From: Jannaschia sp. CCS1
Lineage (GTDB): Bacteria > Pseudomonadota > Alphaproteobacteria > Rhodobacterales > Rhodobacteraceae
Assembly: GCF_000013565.1 (NCBI RefSeq)
Contig: NC_007802.1
Location: 3,844,001 to 3,908,000 of the forward strand
Direction: 5' to 3'
Length of the DNA stretch: 64,000 nt
Shown: positions 16,664-25,394 of the stretch, in pieces
Numbering within the stretch: position 1 is the stretch's first letter
How the letters are laid out: every line of letters begins with the position of its first letter
Made by a program: the position numbers and the translations under genes
The notes under the pieces: generated by a model
Told to the model about the DNA's origin: nothing
Seen by the model: the letters and a program-made list of their open reading frames with translations, nothing else
The model's database searches: none

Positions 16664-17439
16664 CCGGGCCGGACGGGCTGCGCCTGACACCCGCGCCGGG
16701 CGCCCGGATCGCCGTGATCGGTGCGGCGGGGGGCATCGGGCGCGCGACGGTCACAGCACTGGCCAATGCCGGATGCCGGGTCTTTGCGCTGGACCGGTCC
16801 GACCCACTATCAACCATGTCGAACAAATGGCCCGATGCGGTCATACCGATTGCACTTGATGCAACAGACCCTGCCTCAGTCGACGCAGCTTTCTCGCAGA
16901 TCTCAGCCGAAGTGTCCGGGCTTGACGGACTGGTTCATCTGGCCGGGTTCGCCAATCCACGCGCACCTGTTGCCGAAACCGACCTGGCTGACTGGCGCGA
17001 GGTGGTTGAAGGCAATCTCGACAGCGGTTTCCTGTGTGTCCGCGCCGCGATCCCCTTGCTGCGCGCGTCTCCCGCATCCTCCGTGGTTCTGGCAGCCTCG
17101 GGCCTCGCCGTGAAACCTGCCCCCGGATATGGCCCCTATGCCGCCGCAAAGGCCGGTCTTCTCGCGTTCATGCGGGTCCTCGCTGCGGAACTGGCGCCAC
17201 AGGTGCGCGTCAATGCTGTCGCACCCTCAGCCGTCGAAACGCCCTTCCTGACCGGAGGCACCGGACGCGCGGAGCGATCACTGGGCTTCGACCGGGACGC
17301 CTACGTGCAAAGCGTTCCGTTGGGCCGCATGGCGATTGCAGAGGATATCGTTGGGCCCATCGTATTCCTGCTGGGCCCGGCCTCGGGCTATCTGACCGGG
17401 CAAACCTTGCACGTGAACGGTGGGTTGGTGATGTCGTGA
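16660..17439 (+). CDS. SDR-family oxidoreductase
   Basis: This 259-aa classical short-chain dehydrogenase has GAAGGIG (21-27) for the cofactor, Ser147, and Tyr160-AAA-Lys164. It starts at GTG 16660, overlapping the ALDH stop (GTGA). The YLTGQTLHVNGG C-terminal block is typical. It would interconvert a hydroxyl and a keto group in the same pathway as the adjacent ALDH. The 173 bases that follow (17440-17612) hold no gene, only a weak GGGTC-gtct-GACCC hairpin between convergent genes. Confidence 0.88.
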   Translation: MTGPDGLRLTPAPGARIAVIGAAGGIGRATVTALANAGCRVFALDRSDPLSTMSNKWPDAVIPIALDATDPASVDAAFSQISAEVSGLDGLVHLAGFANPRAPVAETDLADWREVVEGNLDSGFLCVRAAIPLLRASPASSVVLAASGLAVKPAPGYGPYAAAKAGLLAFMRVLAAELAPQVRVNAVAPSAVETPFLTGGTGRAERSLGFDRDAYVQSVPLGRMAIAEDIVGPIVFLLGPASGYLTGQTLHVNGGLVMS

Positions 17440-17612
17440 ACCCGCCGATCTGGCGAAAGTCACCCGTCTGCGACGTTTAGCATCAGGGCCGGATCGCAAA
17501 AGCGACCGCACGAACCGGAATATTACCAGGGTCGTCTGACCCGAGCTGATCGACCGTTGCCACATTTGGCAGATTGCAAATCCGCTACGGGCGCCTCGGT
17601 CAAACCTATGGG

Positions 17613-18521
17613 TCAGATTGGGCTGAAACCCCGGAACACCTCTTCCAAGATCACTTCACTGCTTTGATCCATCATCAGCATATGGCTGTGTCCCGGCGAA
17701 AAGGAGGCGGTGTCCAGAACGTCGACCGACGTCATCGTCAGGGACAGATTTCTCCAACTTGCAGACCGATTGGCCCAATGGGTCGCGGTGTCCAGAAAGT
17801 CACCGGCAACAAGCGTGACAGGCATATCGGTGAGCGTATTCGCATCCGGCGGCAGGCCCGACGGTTCCAACGCGATGATACGCGCAAAAAGGTCGGGAGC
17901 GCGGGACTGGGCATCAAAGACGATTTCGCCGCCCTGGCTGTGGCAGACGACAATTGCGGGGCCGGTTCCACGCAGGACAGCCAGCAACGCCTCGGTCTGC
18001 AATTGGGTCGTGTGCAGCCAGCGCGGCACGAAGCTACGCGCCAGGGCATCGAACTTGGAAACGGGAAATTTCTGGCCCGCGAAGGGCGTGCGGGTCTCAA
18101 ATCCCTCTTTGGAACCGATGCGGAACAGCAGCCACGCCTCTTCCAGACTGCGCAGGATCGGCGCGCCGTCCCAAAGACCGGGCGCGAAGCCCGCGCGGCC
18201 GCGTTCCATGCTGTCGACGACATGAACCTCGTGCCCGCGGTCCAGCAGCAGATGAAGCCAGCCGGGCCGACCGTCGGGCGTGGTTTCCCAACAGCTGCCG
18301 GACATGCCTCCGCCATGGACGAGGACCACCGGGGGGCCATCGTTGCGGGGCTCGGGGATGAAATATTGAACGTAGGCGTGTTCCACGGCGAAGTGGCCAC
18401 GGGGGTCGACCTCAAAGCTGGCGGTGCGGGTGAATTGCACGGTCGTGGGTGTTCCGGTCGTCACTTCGTGAAGACGGCCGCCCGCGGTGTAGGATCCGAA
18501 ATCCTTCAGGGTGTAGCTCAT
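17613..18521 (-). CDS. Alpha/beta hydrolase
   Basis: This 302-aa alpha/beta-fold hydrolase has the oxyanion segment VVLVHGGGMSGSCWE (65-79). Its nucleophile elbow CHSQGG (193-198) puts Ser195 in place, with Cys at the first position rather than the usual Gly. A His occurs near the C terminus in PGHSHMLMMD. I see no signal peptide, so it is probably cytoplasmic. It follows a TRAP operon (dctQ-dctM-dctP) with a hairpin in the 65-base gap, so it probably hydrolyses an ester or C-C bond in the imported compound. Confidence 0.83.
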   Translation of the reverse strand: MSYTLKDFGSYTAGGRLHEVTTGTPTTVQFTRTASFEVDPRGHFAVEHAYVQYFIPEPRNDGPPVVLVHGGGMSGSCWETTPDGRPGWLHLLLDRGHEVHVVDSMERGRAGFAPGLWDGAPILRSLEEAWLLFRIGSKEGFETRTPFAGQKFPVSKFDALARSFVPRWLHTTQLQTEALLAVLRGTGPAIVVCHSQGGEIVFDAQSRAPDLFARIIALEPSGLPPDANTLTDMPVTLVAGDFLDTATHWANRSASWRNLSLTMTSVDVLDTASFSPGHSHMLMMDQSSEVILEEVFRGFSPI

Positions 18522-18540
18522 GGATGCGCCCTTGATCTGA

Positions 18541-18565
18541 CGCGCCCCATTGGTCGTGGGGCGCG
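18541..18565 (-). terminator. Intercistronic hairpin after dctP
   Basis: CGCGCCCCA-ttggtcg-TGGGGCGCG is a perfect 9-bp stem with a 7-base loop, between the dctP stop (18587) and the hydrolase start (18521). No U-run follows on the minus strand, so it more likely protects the upstream transcript or attenuates read-through than terminates fully. This is common after abundantly needed binding-protein genes (inference). Confidence 0.5.
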
Positions 18566-18586
18566 CCGGTGTGATGTGTCAGAGCG

Positions 18587-19606
18587 TCAGTTCAGATCAG
18601 ATAGCGCGCGGTATTCCTCATAGCTGTCCGCATAGGCGCGGTAGCTTTCGATGACGCGGGCAAACATTTCATCCTCTGCGGCATTCTCGGCGTAGACTTC
18701 ATCGGCAGCCGTGCGCAACGCCTCCATCACGCTGTCGGGAAAGCGCTGGACGTTGACACCGTTGGCGCGGAAATCGTCCAACACGGCGCTTTGCGCGCCG
18801 GCCGCAACCCCCAAGGCGTAAAGGTTTGCGTCGGCGCAGGAGACTTCGATTGCTGTGCGCTGCTGATCTGTCAGGGCGTCCCAACGGTCCTTGTTCATAT
18901 AGAACTCGATAAAGCCCGCAGGCTGGTGCCAGCCGGGGAAATAGTAGTTCTGCGCCACCTCATCGAAGCCCAGAAGCGCATCGACCAGCGGGAACGAGAG
19001 CTCTGTCGCATCCAGACGACCGGTCTCCAGCGCGGTTGAAATCTCTCCGGCGGGCAGGGACATGGCGTTGGCCCCAAGCCGCGCGAGAATCTCGCCGCCA
19101 AGGCCACCGATCCGGATGTTGAGACCCTGCAAATCCTCCGGCGCATTGATCTCAGACGTGTACCAGCCGCCCGCCTCGGACAGGATGACGCCGCAGGCCA
19201 TAGGCACCAGATTGTAGGGCTCGTAGATCTCGCGCCACAATTCCAACCCGCCGCCATGGTGCAGCCAGCTGATGTAGGACAGCGGGTCACCGCCAAACGG
19301 AACCGAGCCAAACAGCGCCGCCGCAGGCTCTCGGCCCGATGCATAGGCCGCGAAAGACCAGCCCGCATCAATGGCGCCCGCACTGACATTGTCGAAAATC
19401 TCAAACGGCGGCGACATTTCACCGGCCAGCAGATAGTTGAAGTCCACCTCCCCCGCGGTCAGCGTGGAGACATTGGACACGAACCGTTCGGCGGCAGGGT
19501 GCAAGACGGGCAACGCCCCGAACGCGCTTTGAAGGTTGTATGTTTCAGCCATCGCGCCCGAGGCTGCGAATGCCGCGACTGAGGCGGCGGTCAGTATCTT
19601 GTTCAT
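18587..19606 (-). CDS. dctP: TRAP transporter substrate-binding protein, TakP-like
   Basis: This 339-aa periplasmic receptor has a signal peptide of about 20 residues ending SGAMA. The SYISWLHHGGG and YFPGWHQPAG segments resemble the TakP group, which binds 2-oxo acids (family knowledge). ATG 19606 is chosen because GGGAGGA sits 6 bases upstream; the longer in-frame extension is not coding-like. It is third in a dctQ-dctM-dctP-hydrolase operon. The ligand is probably a carboxylate; its identity is unknown. Confidence 0.9.
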   Translation of the reverse strand: MNKILTAASVAAFAASGAMAETYNLQSAFGALPVLHPAAERFVSNVSTLTAGEVDFNYLLAGEMSPPFEIFDNVSAGAIDAGWSFAAYASGREPAAALFGSVPFGGDPLSYISWLHHGGGLELWREIYEPYNLVPMACGVILSEAGGWYTSEINAPEDLQGLNIRIGGLGGEILARLGANAMSLPAGEISTALETGRLDATELSFPLVDALLGFDEVAQNYYFPGWHQPAGFIEFYMNKDRWDALTDQQRTAIEVSCADANLYALGVAAGAQSAVLDDFRANGVNVQRFPDSVMEALRTAADEVYAENAAEDEMFARVIESYRAYADSYEEYRALSDLN

Positions 19607-19620
19607 GAAGTTCCTCCCTT

Positions 19621-20931
19621 TCATGGTGAAAACCCGGTGATCAGTCCGGGAAACAGGATCAGCGCCACAAGCACGGCGACTTGCAACGCGATGAAGGGGG
19701 CCACCCCCCTGTAGATCTGCGGAGTGGTCAGACGATCGCCTGCCGCACCACGCAGGTAGAACAGCGAAAAGCCGAAGGGCGGCGTCAGGAAAGAGGTCTG
19801 AAGGTTCACCGCCACCAGGATGCCGAACCAGACCAGCAGGTCCCGCCCGGCCAGCCCGTTGCCGAAATCCAGCCCTGCCACGATGGGGGCGAAGATCGGG
19901 ATCAGGATCAGGGTGATCTCCAGCCAATCCAGCACGAAGCCAAGGATGAAAATCGCCGCCATGACCACGGCCAGCACCGTATAGGGGTCTGAGCCGAACG
20001 CCATGATCCCGGCCTCAACCAGATCATCGCCACCAACGCCCTTGAAGACGGCTGAAAAGCACGTGGCCCCGATCATTACGAACAGCACAATGGCGGTGGT
20101 TATGACGGTTTTTCTTGCGGCCTCCATCAGCATGGCGACGCTGAACCTGCCATAGATCAATGTGATCAGGACCGCGCCGAATGCGCCAAGGCCACTGGCC
20201 TCCGTGGGCGTGGCGAGGCCGCTTATGATGGATCCAAGTACAGAGATGACCAAGGCCAGAAGCGGGCCAAGATCCACCAGAAGCCGCCATGGGGGCACAC
20301 GATCAACATTGGTCATGGGTGGCAATTTGCGCGCGCGCCACAGGATGTAGAGGCCGTAACAACCCACGAGGATGAGCCCGGGCCAGATCGCGCCTGCAAA
20401 CATCGCGGGCACGGGGGTCTGCAACTGATCGCCCAGCACGATCAGCATGACCGATGGCGGGATCAAGATCGCCAGTGTCCCCGAAGACGCCACCAGACCC
20501 GCCGATGTGGGTTTGTCATAGCCCGCCTCCTCCAATCGGGGCAGCGCCAGAAGGGCCAGCAACACGACACTTGCCCCCACAATGCCGGACGACGCCGCCA
20601 GAAGCACGCCGATCACCAGAACTGAAATCCCCATGCCCGCTGCACTGCCGCCAAGTGCCCGTTGGGCCGCACGCAGCGATCTTTCGGCAACCCCCGAAAT
20701 CTCCAAAATCAGCCCCATCAGGATGAACATCGGGATCGCCACCAAGAGCCAGTTGGACAGCACGTTGGCGTAGATACGACTGACCAGCAGGTTGAAATAG
20801 GCGACCGGCAGATCCGAGATCAGGATGAACAGCGCCGCAGCGCCCGCCAACACCATGCCAATACGGTAGCCCGCCAGGATGCCCGTCAGCGTCAGCGCCG
20901 CCATGGCCAAGGGGAGGACACTATCGCTCAT
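19621..20931 (-). CDS. dctM: TRAP transporter large permease (DctM type)
   Basis: This 436-aa multi-spanning protein has the family blocks VASSGTLAILIPPSVM and SFLTPPFGFSLFYLRG. Transport is driven by the sodium gradient with DctQ and DctP. The start overlaps the dctQ stop by 4 bases; dctP follows after 14 bases. The SFLTPPFG variant of the C-terminal motif goes with TakP-type systems, in agreement with the receptor at 18587. Confidence 0.93.
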   Translation of the reverse strand: MSDSVLPLAMAALTLTGILAGYRIGMVLAGAAALFILISDLPVAYFNLLVSRIYANVLSNWLLVAIPMFILMGLILEISGVAERSLRAAQRALGGSAAGMGISVLVIGVLLAASSGIVGASVVLLALLALPRLEEAGYDKPTSAGLVASSGTLAILIPPSVMLIVLGDQLQTPVPAMFAGAIWPGLILVGCYGLYILWRARKLPPMTNVDRVPPWRLLVDLGPLLALVISVLGSIISGLATPTEASGLGAFGAVLITLIYGRFSVAMLMEAARKTVITTAIVLFVMIGATCFSAVFKGVGGDDLVEAGIMAFGSDPYTVLAVVMAAIFILGFVLDWLEITLILIPIFAPIVAGLDFGNGLAGRDLLVWFGILVAVNLQTSFLTPPFGFSLFYLRGAAGDRLTTPQIYRGVAPFIALQVAVLVALILFPGLITGFSP

Positions 20932-21440
20932 CTCGCGGACCGGATCAGGCGGATCGTCTCAAGCGCGATTGCCAGCGCCAGAAGGGTGAGGCCCAATGGT
21001 AAGACCGCTTTGATCAACCAAAGATCATTGAGCCCCCCGTTGCGGGACCCTTCATCAGACCGCCACGCCCGACGCAGGACGTCGATGGCCGCGGGTATGG
21101 CCAACGCCAGAAAAGGGACTGCGAACACGAGGTTTCCAAGAAGGTCGATCCGGGCTTTCGCGCGTGTAGAGCGCGCCTGATAGATGAAATCAACGCGCAC
21201 ATGGCGGTCCAGCAGCCAAACAAGACCGGCAGGCACGAGGCCGGTGATGACCAGAAGGTGCCATTGAAAGTCCAGAAGCGAATTCAGCGTGATCGCGTCA
21301 CCCAGAAGCGGCAGATCTGTACCGAAGCGCGCGACCGGGTTCACATCCAGCGCGCTGAACAGCACCTGTGCCACGATGGCCAGCATCAGCACCAGCAAGG
21401 CAAAAGCCAATGCCGTGACGGCGCGGTCCCCGAGTTTCAA
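20928..21440 (-). CDS. dctQ: TRAP transporter small permease (DctQ type)
   Basis: This 170-aa protein has four hydrophobic helices: VTALAFALLVLMLAIVAQV, LLVITGLVPAGLVWLL, LVFAVPFLALAIPAAI and a C-terminal one around LGLTLLALAIAL. I start at TTG 21440 because GGGGGAG lies 5-6 bases upstream (21447-21453). A TTG five codons earlier has no such site and falls inside it. It is the first gene of the TRAP/hydrolase operon, directly downstream of the large inverted repeat at 21460-21493. Confidence 0.85.
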   Translation of the reverse strand: MKLGDRAVTALAFALLVLMLAIVAQVLFSALDVNPVARFGTDLPLLGDAITLNSLLDFQWHLLVITGLVPAGLVWLLDRHVRVDFIYQARSTRAKARIDLLGNLVFAVPFLALAIPAAIDVLRRAWRSDEGSRNGGLNDLWLIKAVLPLGLTLLALAIALETIRLIRSAR

Positions 21441-21459
21441 ATAGCTCTCCCCCAATATC

Positions 21460-21493
21460 GCTCCATATGGAACGATATAATTCCATATGGAGC
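21460..21493. promoter_or_regulatory. Perfect 13-bp inverted repeat, candidate MarR operator
   Basis: GCTCCATATGGAA (21460-21472), spacer cgatataa, then its exact complement TTCCATATGGAGC (21481-21493). Each arm itself contains the palindrome CCATATGG, centred 20 bases apart (two helical turns). So two regulator dimers could bind the same DNA face. It lies between dctQ (minus) and marR (plus), and probably covers both promoters. Regulator identity is inferred from position. Confidence 0.75.
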
Positions 21494-21522
21494 AATCTCT
21501 TTTTCCCGGCTACGCTTCGGTC

Positions 21523-21981
21523 ATGAAATTAATCGACATCCTCGACGCCACGCCCTTCCCGATCGGCTACCGTATCGCGTTTCTTACCAACTTCTGGCGC
21601 GAGCCGCTTTTGCGCCGGATGGAGCGTACCACTGGTCTGATCCGGCCGGAACTCACGGTTTTGATGTGCTTGAATTTTCAGCGCGACCTCCATGCACGTG
21701 ACATCTGCGAGATCACCGAGCAGCCGTCAAACACCGTCAGCCGCGCCGTGTCCTCGCTTGAGAAAAAGGGGTATCTGTCGCGCCAGCGCGACCATCTGGA
21801 CACCCGGCGGCAGGTCCTGAACACGACGGCGGAGGGCACGGACGTGCATGACGGCATCATGGAGAGCTTTGCCGTAGCGGAGGCGCGGATGCTGGACGTT
21901 CTGAGCCAGCAAGAGCGTGTGGTTCTTGAGGGCCTGCTGGATAAGCTGGCGCGCAGTGTCGAGGATTGGCGCGTCGCATAG
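21523..21981 (+). CDS. MarR-family transcriptional regulator
   Basis: This 152-aa protein has a winged helix at about 55-105. The recognition helix lies around PSNTVSRAVSSLEKKGYL, and the wing contains RDHLDTRRQVLN. ATG 21523 is used; an in-frame ATG at 21487 lies inside the inverted repeat and would leave no leader. MarR repressors release DNA on binding small aromatic or carboxylate ligands (family knowledge). It diverges from the TRAP/hydrolase operon and probably controls it. It converges on the CoA-transferase gene with a 6-base gap. Confidence 0.87.
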   Translation: MKLIDILDATPFPIGYRIAFLTNFWREPLLRRMERTTGLIRPELTVLMCLNFQRDLHARDICEITEQPSNTVSRAVSSLEKKGYLSRQRDHLDTRRQVLNTTAEGTDVHDGIMESFAVAEARMLDVLSQQERVVLEGLLDKLARSVEDWRVA

Positions 21982-21987
21982 GCGCAT

Positions 21988-23178
21988 CTAGATCACGCCA
22001 TCGGCCTTCAATTGAGCGATCTGGTCGTCGGAATACCCCGCCTCCCGCAGGACAGTCTCGGTATCGCCCCCAAGCTCCGGCGCGGGGTGGCGCACCTGTA
22101 ACGGTGTCGCGTGAAACTTCATCGGGAAACCGGTCATTTGCGCCGTGCCGTGCCCGGGATGGGGCACTGACAGGACCATGTCCTGAGCCTCGACCTGCGG
22201 ATCCGACAGAACCTCGGTCATCGTTTGAACCTTGCCGCAGGGCACGCCTGCGCGATTCAGGCGTTCGATCCAGGCCTCCTGAGTGTCCGTCGCCAGCGCG
22301 AGGTTGATCTGTGCATTCAGGTCAGCCCGGTTCAAAAGCCGTGTGTCGTTGGTCACGAAACGCGGATCGTCCAGCAGGGTCCCAAGGCCAAGCTCGTTGA
22401 GGAATTTGGCGCAGATCACATCTGTGGATGGGGCGACAGCGATGTCCCCGTCCGACGCACGAAAGAGGCCATAGGGCGACGCAATGGGATGGTCGTTGCC
22501 CGTAGGCACCGGGTCCTGTCGGGTGATCAGAGCATTGCCAGAGAGGTAGGCCATCATCGACAGCATCGACATCATCATCGACGTCTCGACGTGCTGCGCA
22601 GGCCCCCCGGCCTCCCGCCCCCGCAAGGCCGCCACTGCCGCCAGCGCGGCATAAAGCCCCGCGACCAGATCCGTGATCGGAGGGGCCGCACGCATCGGCC
22701 CAGAGGCCGGCGTGCCATTGGTGGACATAAACCCCGACATCGCCTGGGTGATGAAATCGAAGGCGGGCCGGTCGGCGTAGGGCCCCGTCGAGCCATAGCC
22801 ATTGACGCTGACCACGATGAGCTTTGGGTTGATCTCTGCCAGCCGATCCGGCGACAGACCCATCTTCGCCAGAACGCCGGGTCTGAAGTTTTCGGTCAGG
22901 ATATCGGCGTCGCGCAGCAATCGCTCCAGCACCTCTTTGCCCTGATCGGATCTCAGATCCAACGTGAGCGACCGCTTGTTCCGATTGAACGCCGCAAAAT
23001 ACCACGACAAACCGTCGACCTTCTGGCCCTGCCCCCGCACGGCATCGCCGCCATGGCCTTCGATCTTAATGACGTCCGCGCCCAGATCCCCAAGGATCAT
23101 CGAACAAAACGGGCCGGACAGGATGCGCGTCAGGTCAATCACACGCACCCCTGACAGCGGAAGTGGCGCGTCGGTCAT
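21988..23178 (-). CDS. CaiB/BaiF family (class III) CoA-transferase
   Basis: This 396-aa protein carries the family markers: an early SGPFCSMILGDLGADVIKIE block (21-40), NFRPGV (97-102), and the catalytic aspartate Asp170 in APPITDLVAGLYAALA. Such enzymes move CoA between carboxylic acids through a glutamyl/aspartyl-CoA intermediate. The start overlaps the upstream HMG-CoA lyase-like gene (ATGA at 23175-23178). A CoA-transferase plus an acyl-CoA lyase is the classic pair for breaking down branched hydroxy-diacids. The acid may be imported by the divergent TctCBA system. Confidence 0.9.
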   Translation of the reverse strand: MTDAPLPLSGVRVIDLTRILSGPFCSMILGDLGADVIKIEGHGGDAVRGQGQKVDGLSWYFAAFNRNKRSLTLDLRSDQGKEVLERLLRDADILTENFRPGVLAKMGLSPDRLAEINPKLIVVSVNGYGSTGPYADRPAFDFITQAMSGFMSTNGTPASGPMRAAPPITDLVAGLYAALAAVAALRGREAGGPAQHVETSMMMSMLSMMAYLSGNALITRQDPVPTGNDHPIASPYGLFRASDGDIAVAPSTDVICAKFLNELGLGTLLDDPRFVTNDTRLLNRADLNAQINLALATDTQEAWIERLNRAGVPCGKVQTMTEVLSDPQVEAQDMVLSVPHPGHGTAQMTGFPMKFHATPLQVRHPAPELGGDTETVLREAGYSDDQIAQLKADGVI

Positions 23179-24134
23179 CCCTGCGCCGTGACGGTCAGCG
23201 CGGGATCATAGCGGCGCAGGCGCGGCCCCGCCTTCATGACCTGCCCCGGCAGGTCGCGTCCGATGGTCTCCTGCGCCAGACCGGCGACGGAAATCAACGC
23301 CTCAAGATCCACTCCGGTGCGGTATCCACTTTCTTCAAGAAGATAGACCAAATCCTCGGTGCAGATATTGCCCGTGGCCCCCGCCGCAAACGGGCACCCG
23401 CCAAGCCCGCCGATCGCCGCATCGAAGTAGCTGACTCCCTCGGCCAGACCCGCCATGACGCAGGCGAGGCCGACACCGCGCGTATTGTGGAAGTGGAGGC
23501 AGATTTCCACCCCCGGCGCCTCGGCGCGGATGGCCCGAACGGCGGCGCGGACAGTTGTTGGGGTCGCCATACCCGTCGTGTCACCCAGGCTGACCCGCTT
23601 GGCGCCCAAGTCCTGATACCGTCTGGCGATGCGGGCGACCTGTTCGGGCGGAACGACGCCCTCAAAGGGGCAGCCGAACGCTGTCGCCATGCCGCCCTCC
23701 ACCACGATGCCCTCGCGATGCATCAGTTTTGCGACGTCCTCAAAATCAGCCAGTGACTGGTCGATGGGGCGGTTCACATTCTTAAGGTTATGGGTCTCGG
23801 ACGCCGAGACGACGGTGTGGACCGCATCCACCCCGGCCGCCGCCGCGCGTTCCGCCCCTTTCAGGTTGGGGATCAAGGCCGAGACGACCGCACCATCGGG
23901 CCGGTCCAGCCCAGCGATCAGCTTTGCCGCATCCGCCAGTTGCGGCACGGCGCGGGGGCTGACGAAGGACGTCACCTGGATATGGCGCAAACCGGCGGCG
24001 AACATGGCATTCGCAATCTCGATCTTGCGGGCAGTCGGGATGAAAGTCTTTTCGCTTTGGAACCCGTCGCGTGGGCCGACCTCGCACACTGTCACATGGC
24101 TGCCCTCTGGCATGGGAATGGCGGCGCGGGACAT
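23175..24134 (-). CDS. Hydroxymethylglutaryl-CoA lyase-like enzyme (DRE-TIM)
   Basis: This 319-aa protein has the DRE-TIM residues EVGPRDGFQ (18-26, Arg22 and Asp23), the metal histidines in LHFHNTRG (213-220, His214 and His216), and the catalytic cysteine in GGLGGCPFA (Cys247). It should cleave a 3-hydroxy-3-methylglutaryl-CoA-like thioester to acetyl-CoA and a keto acid. The start at 24134 has GGAGG six bases upstream. Citramalyl-CoA or a longer homologue is an alternative substrate. It forms an operon with the CoA-transferase. Confidence 0.88.
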   Translation of the reverse strand: MSRAAIPMPEGSHVTVCEVGPRDGFQSEKTFIPTARKIEIANAMFAAGLRHIQVTSFVSPRAVPQLADAAKLIAGLDRPDGAVVSALIPNLKGAERAAAAGVDAVHTVVSASETHNLKNVNRPIDQSLADFEDVAKLMHREGIVVEGGMATAFGCPFEGVVPPEQVARIARRYQDLGAKRVSLGDTTGMATPTTVRAAVRAIRAEAPGVEICLHFHNTRGVGLACVMAGLAEGVSYFDAAIGGLGGCPFAAGATGNICTEDLVYLLEESGYRTGVDLEALISVAGLAQETIGRDLPGQVMKAGPRLRRYDPALTVTAQG

Positions 24135-24410
24135 GGTGGACCTCCGTCGGATCAAAGGGGTGGGTCGGAGTGCAGGTGTACCCGGTTCGGCGGGGAGCGG
24201 CAAGAATACCCGCTAAAGTTGATTTTCTATCAATACGTTACCGCAATGGGACCTATGCCGCAGCCGACGATGCCTGCCCTTGGGTCAACTTTCGTCAACG
24301 ACTCTGGGCCTTTGCCCGCCACCGGGGCCGTGTCGGCATGTTGAGGGCTTGAAATCTGTCGCATCCTCCCGTCTTTTTGAGCTTGGTTTTATCAGGGAGG
24401 ATCAAGACCA
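24135..24410. promoter_or_regulatory. Divergent promoter region, HMG-CoA lyase-like and tctC genes
   Basis: These 276 bases hold no gene I can support. They contain a perfect inverted repeat TTGAT-tttct-ATCAA (24219-24233), a tandem GTCAAC-tttc-GTCAAC (about 24282-24297), and the ribosome site GGGAGG a few bases before tctC (24411). No regulator is encoded next to it, so control must come from elsewhere. Confidence 0.4.
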
Positions 24411-25394
24411 ATGGGAGTACGCACCCTCGTTTCCGCCAAAATGGCGTTCGCAACGGCCGCAACGGCCTTCATGCTATCCGCCGCCCCGCAGATGGCCCAG
24501 GCCGATGAATGCATCGCGCCGTCCAACCCCGGCGGCGGGTGGGATTTCACCTGCCGTACCATCGGGCGCATCCTGTCCGAGTTGAATCTAGTCGATGGCA
24601 ACGTTCAGATCACCAACATGCCCGGCGGTGTCGGTGCGGTGACCTACGCGATGGTGGACGCGGAACGCTCTGACGACGCATCTCTGTTTGTTGCCACATC
24701 GACGGTCGGCGTCACGCAGATTGCCCAGGGGCGCTACCCGTCGGGAATCGACACGATGCGCTACCTTGGAATGTTGGGCGCGGATGTGGGCGTGATCGCC
24801 GTGGCCGCCGACAGTGAATTTGAAAGCCTTGCGCAGTTGAACGAGGCGATTGTCGCCGACCCGTCGTCGGTCGTGACCGCAGGATCATCGGGCGCGGGTG
24901 GATGGGACCATATTCGTTTGCTTATGGTTGCGCGCGAAGGCGGTCTGGAAGACCTGCCCGCCCTGCGTTGGGTGCAATTCGACGGTGGCACCGATGCGGT
25001 TACGCAGATGATGGGCGGGCAGCTTGATGTCGTGTCCACGGACCTTGGTGAGATTGCGGGTTTTGTGGAATCCGGTGACATTCGCATCCTTGCGGCGCTC
25101 TCCAGCGACCCGATCCCCGCCTTCCCCGAGATCCCGACGGCGATCAGTCAGGGCATCGACGTGACGGGGTACAACTGGCGTGGCCTCTACACCGGCGGCG
25201 ACGTCTCAGACGAAGACTACAACGCCCGCGTCACCCAGTTGGAGACACTTTACAACTCCGACGAATGGCAGACGGCCGCCGTGGAATTCGGCCTTGTGCC
25301 GATCTGGCGTGGTGGAGCCGAGTTTGAGGCCTACGTCCGCGAACAAGAACAGGTCATGGCCGAAATTTCGCGCGACATCGGCGTGATTGAATGA
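24411..25394 (+). CDS. tctC: Tripartite tricarboxylate transporter substrate-binding protein (TctC/Bug)
   Basis: This 327-aa Bug-family receptor has a signal peptide of about 31 residues (cut after MAQA). The CIAPSNPGGGWDFTCRTIG loop forms the carboxylate pocket, and ITNMPGGVGAVTY and DVVSTDLGEI segments follow. It delivers a carboxylated ligand to TctAB. GGGAGG precedes the start. The stop overlaps tctB (ATGA). The ligand is unknown; a citrate-, tricarballylate- or hydroxyglutarate-like acid would fit the CoA-transferase/lyase pair across the divergent promoter. Confidence 0.92.
   Translation: MGVRTLVSAKMAFATAATAFMLSAAPQMAQADECIAPSNPGGGWDFTCRTIGRILSELNLVDGNVQITNMPGGVGAVTYAMVDAERSDDASLFVATSTVGVTQIAQGRYPSGIDTMRYLGMLGADVGVIAVAADSEFESLAQLNEAIVADPSSVVTAGSSGAGGWDHIRLLMVAREGGLEDLPALRWVQFDGGTDAVTQMMGGQLDVVSTDLGEIAGFVESGDIRILAALSSDPIPAFPEIPTAISQGIDVTGYNWRGLYTGGDVSDEDYNARVTQLETLYNSDEWQTAAVEFGLVPIWRGGAEFEAYVREQEQVMAEISRDIGVIE

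Noticed and set aside
17440-17612. Possible terminator between the convergent SDR and hydrolase genes
   Set aside because: Only a 5-bp stem (GGGTC/GACCC) without a U-run; too weak to call.
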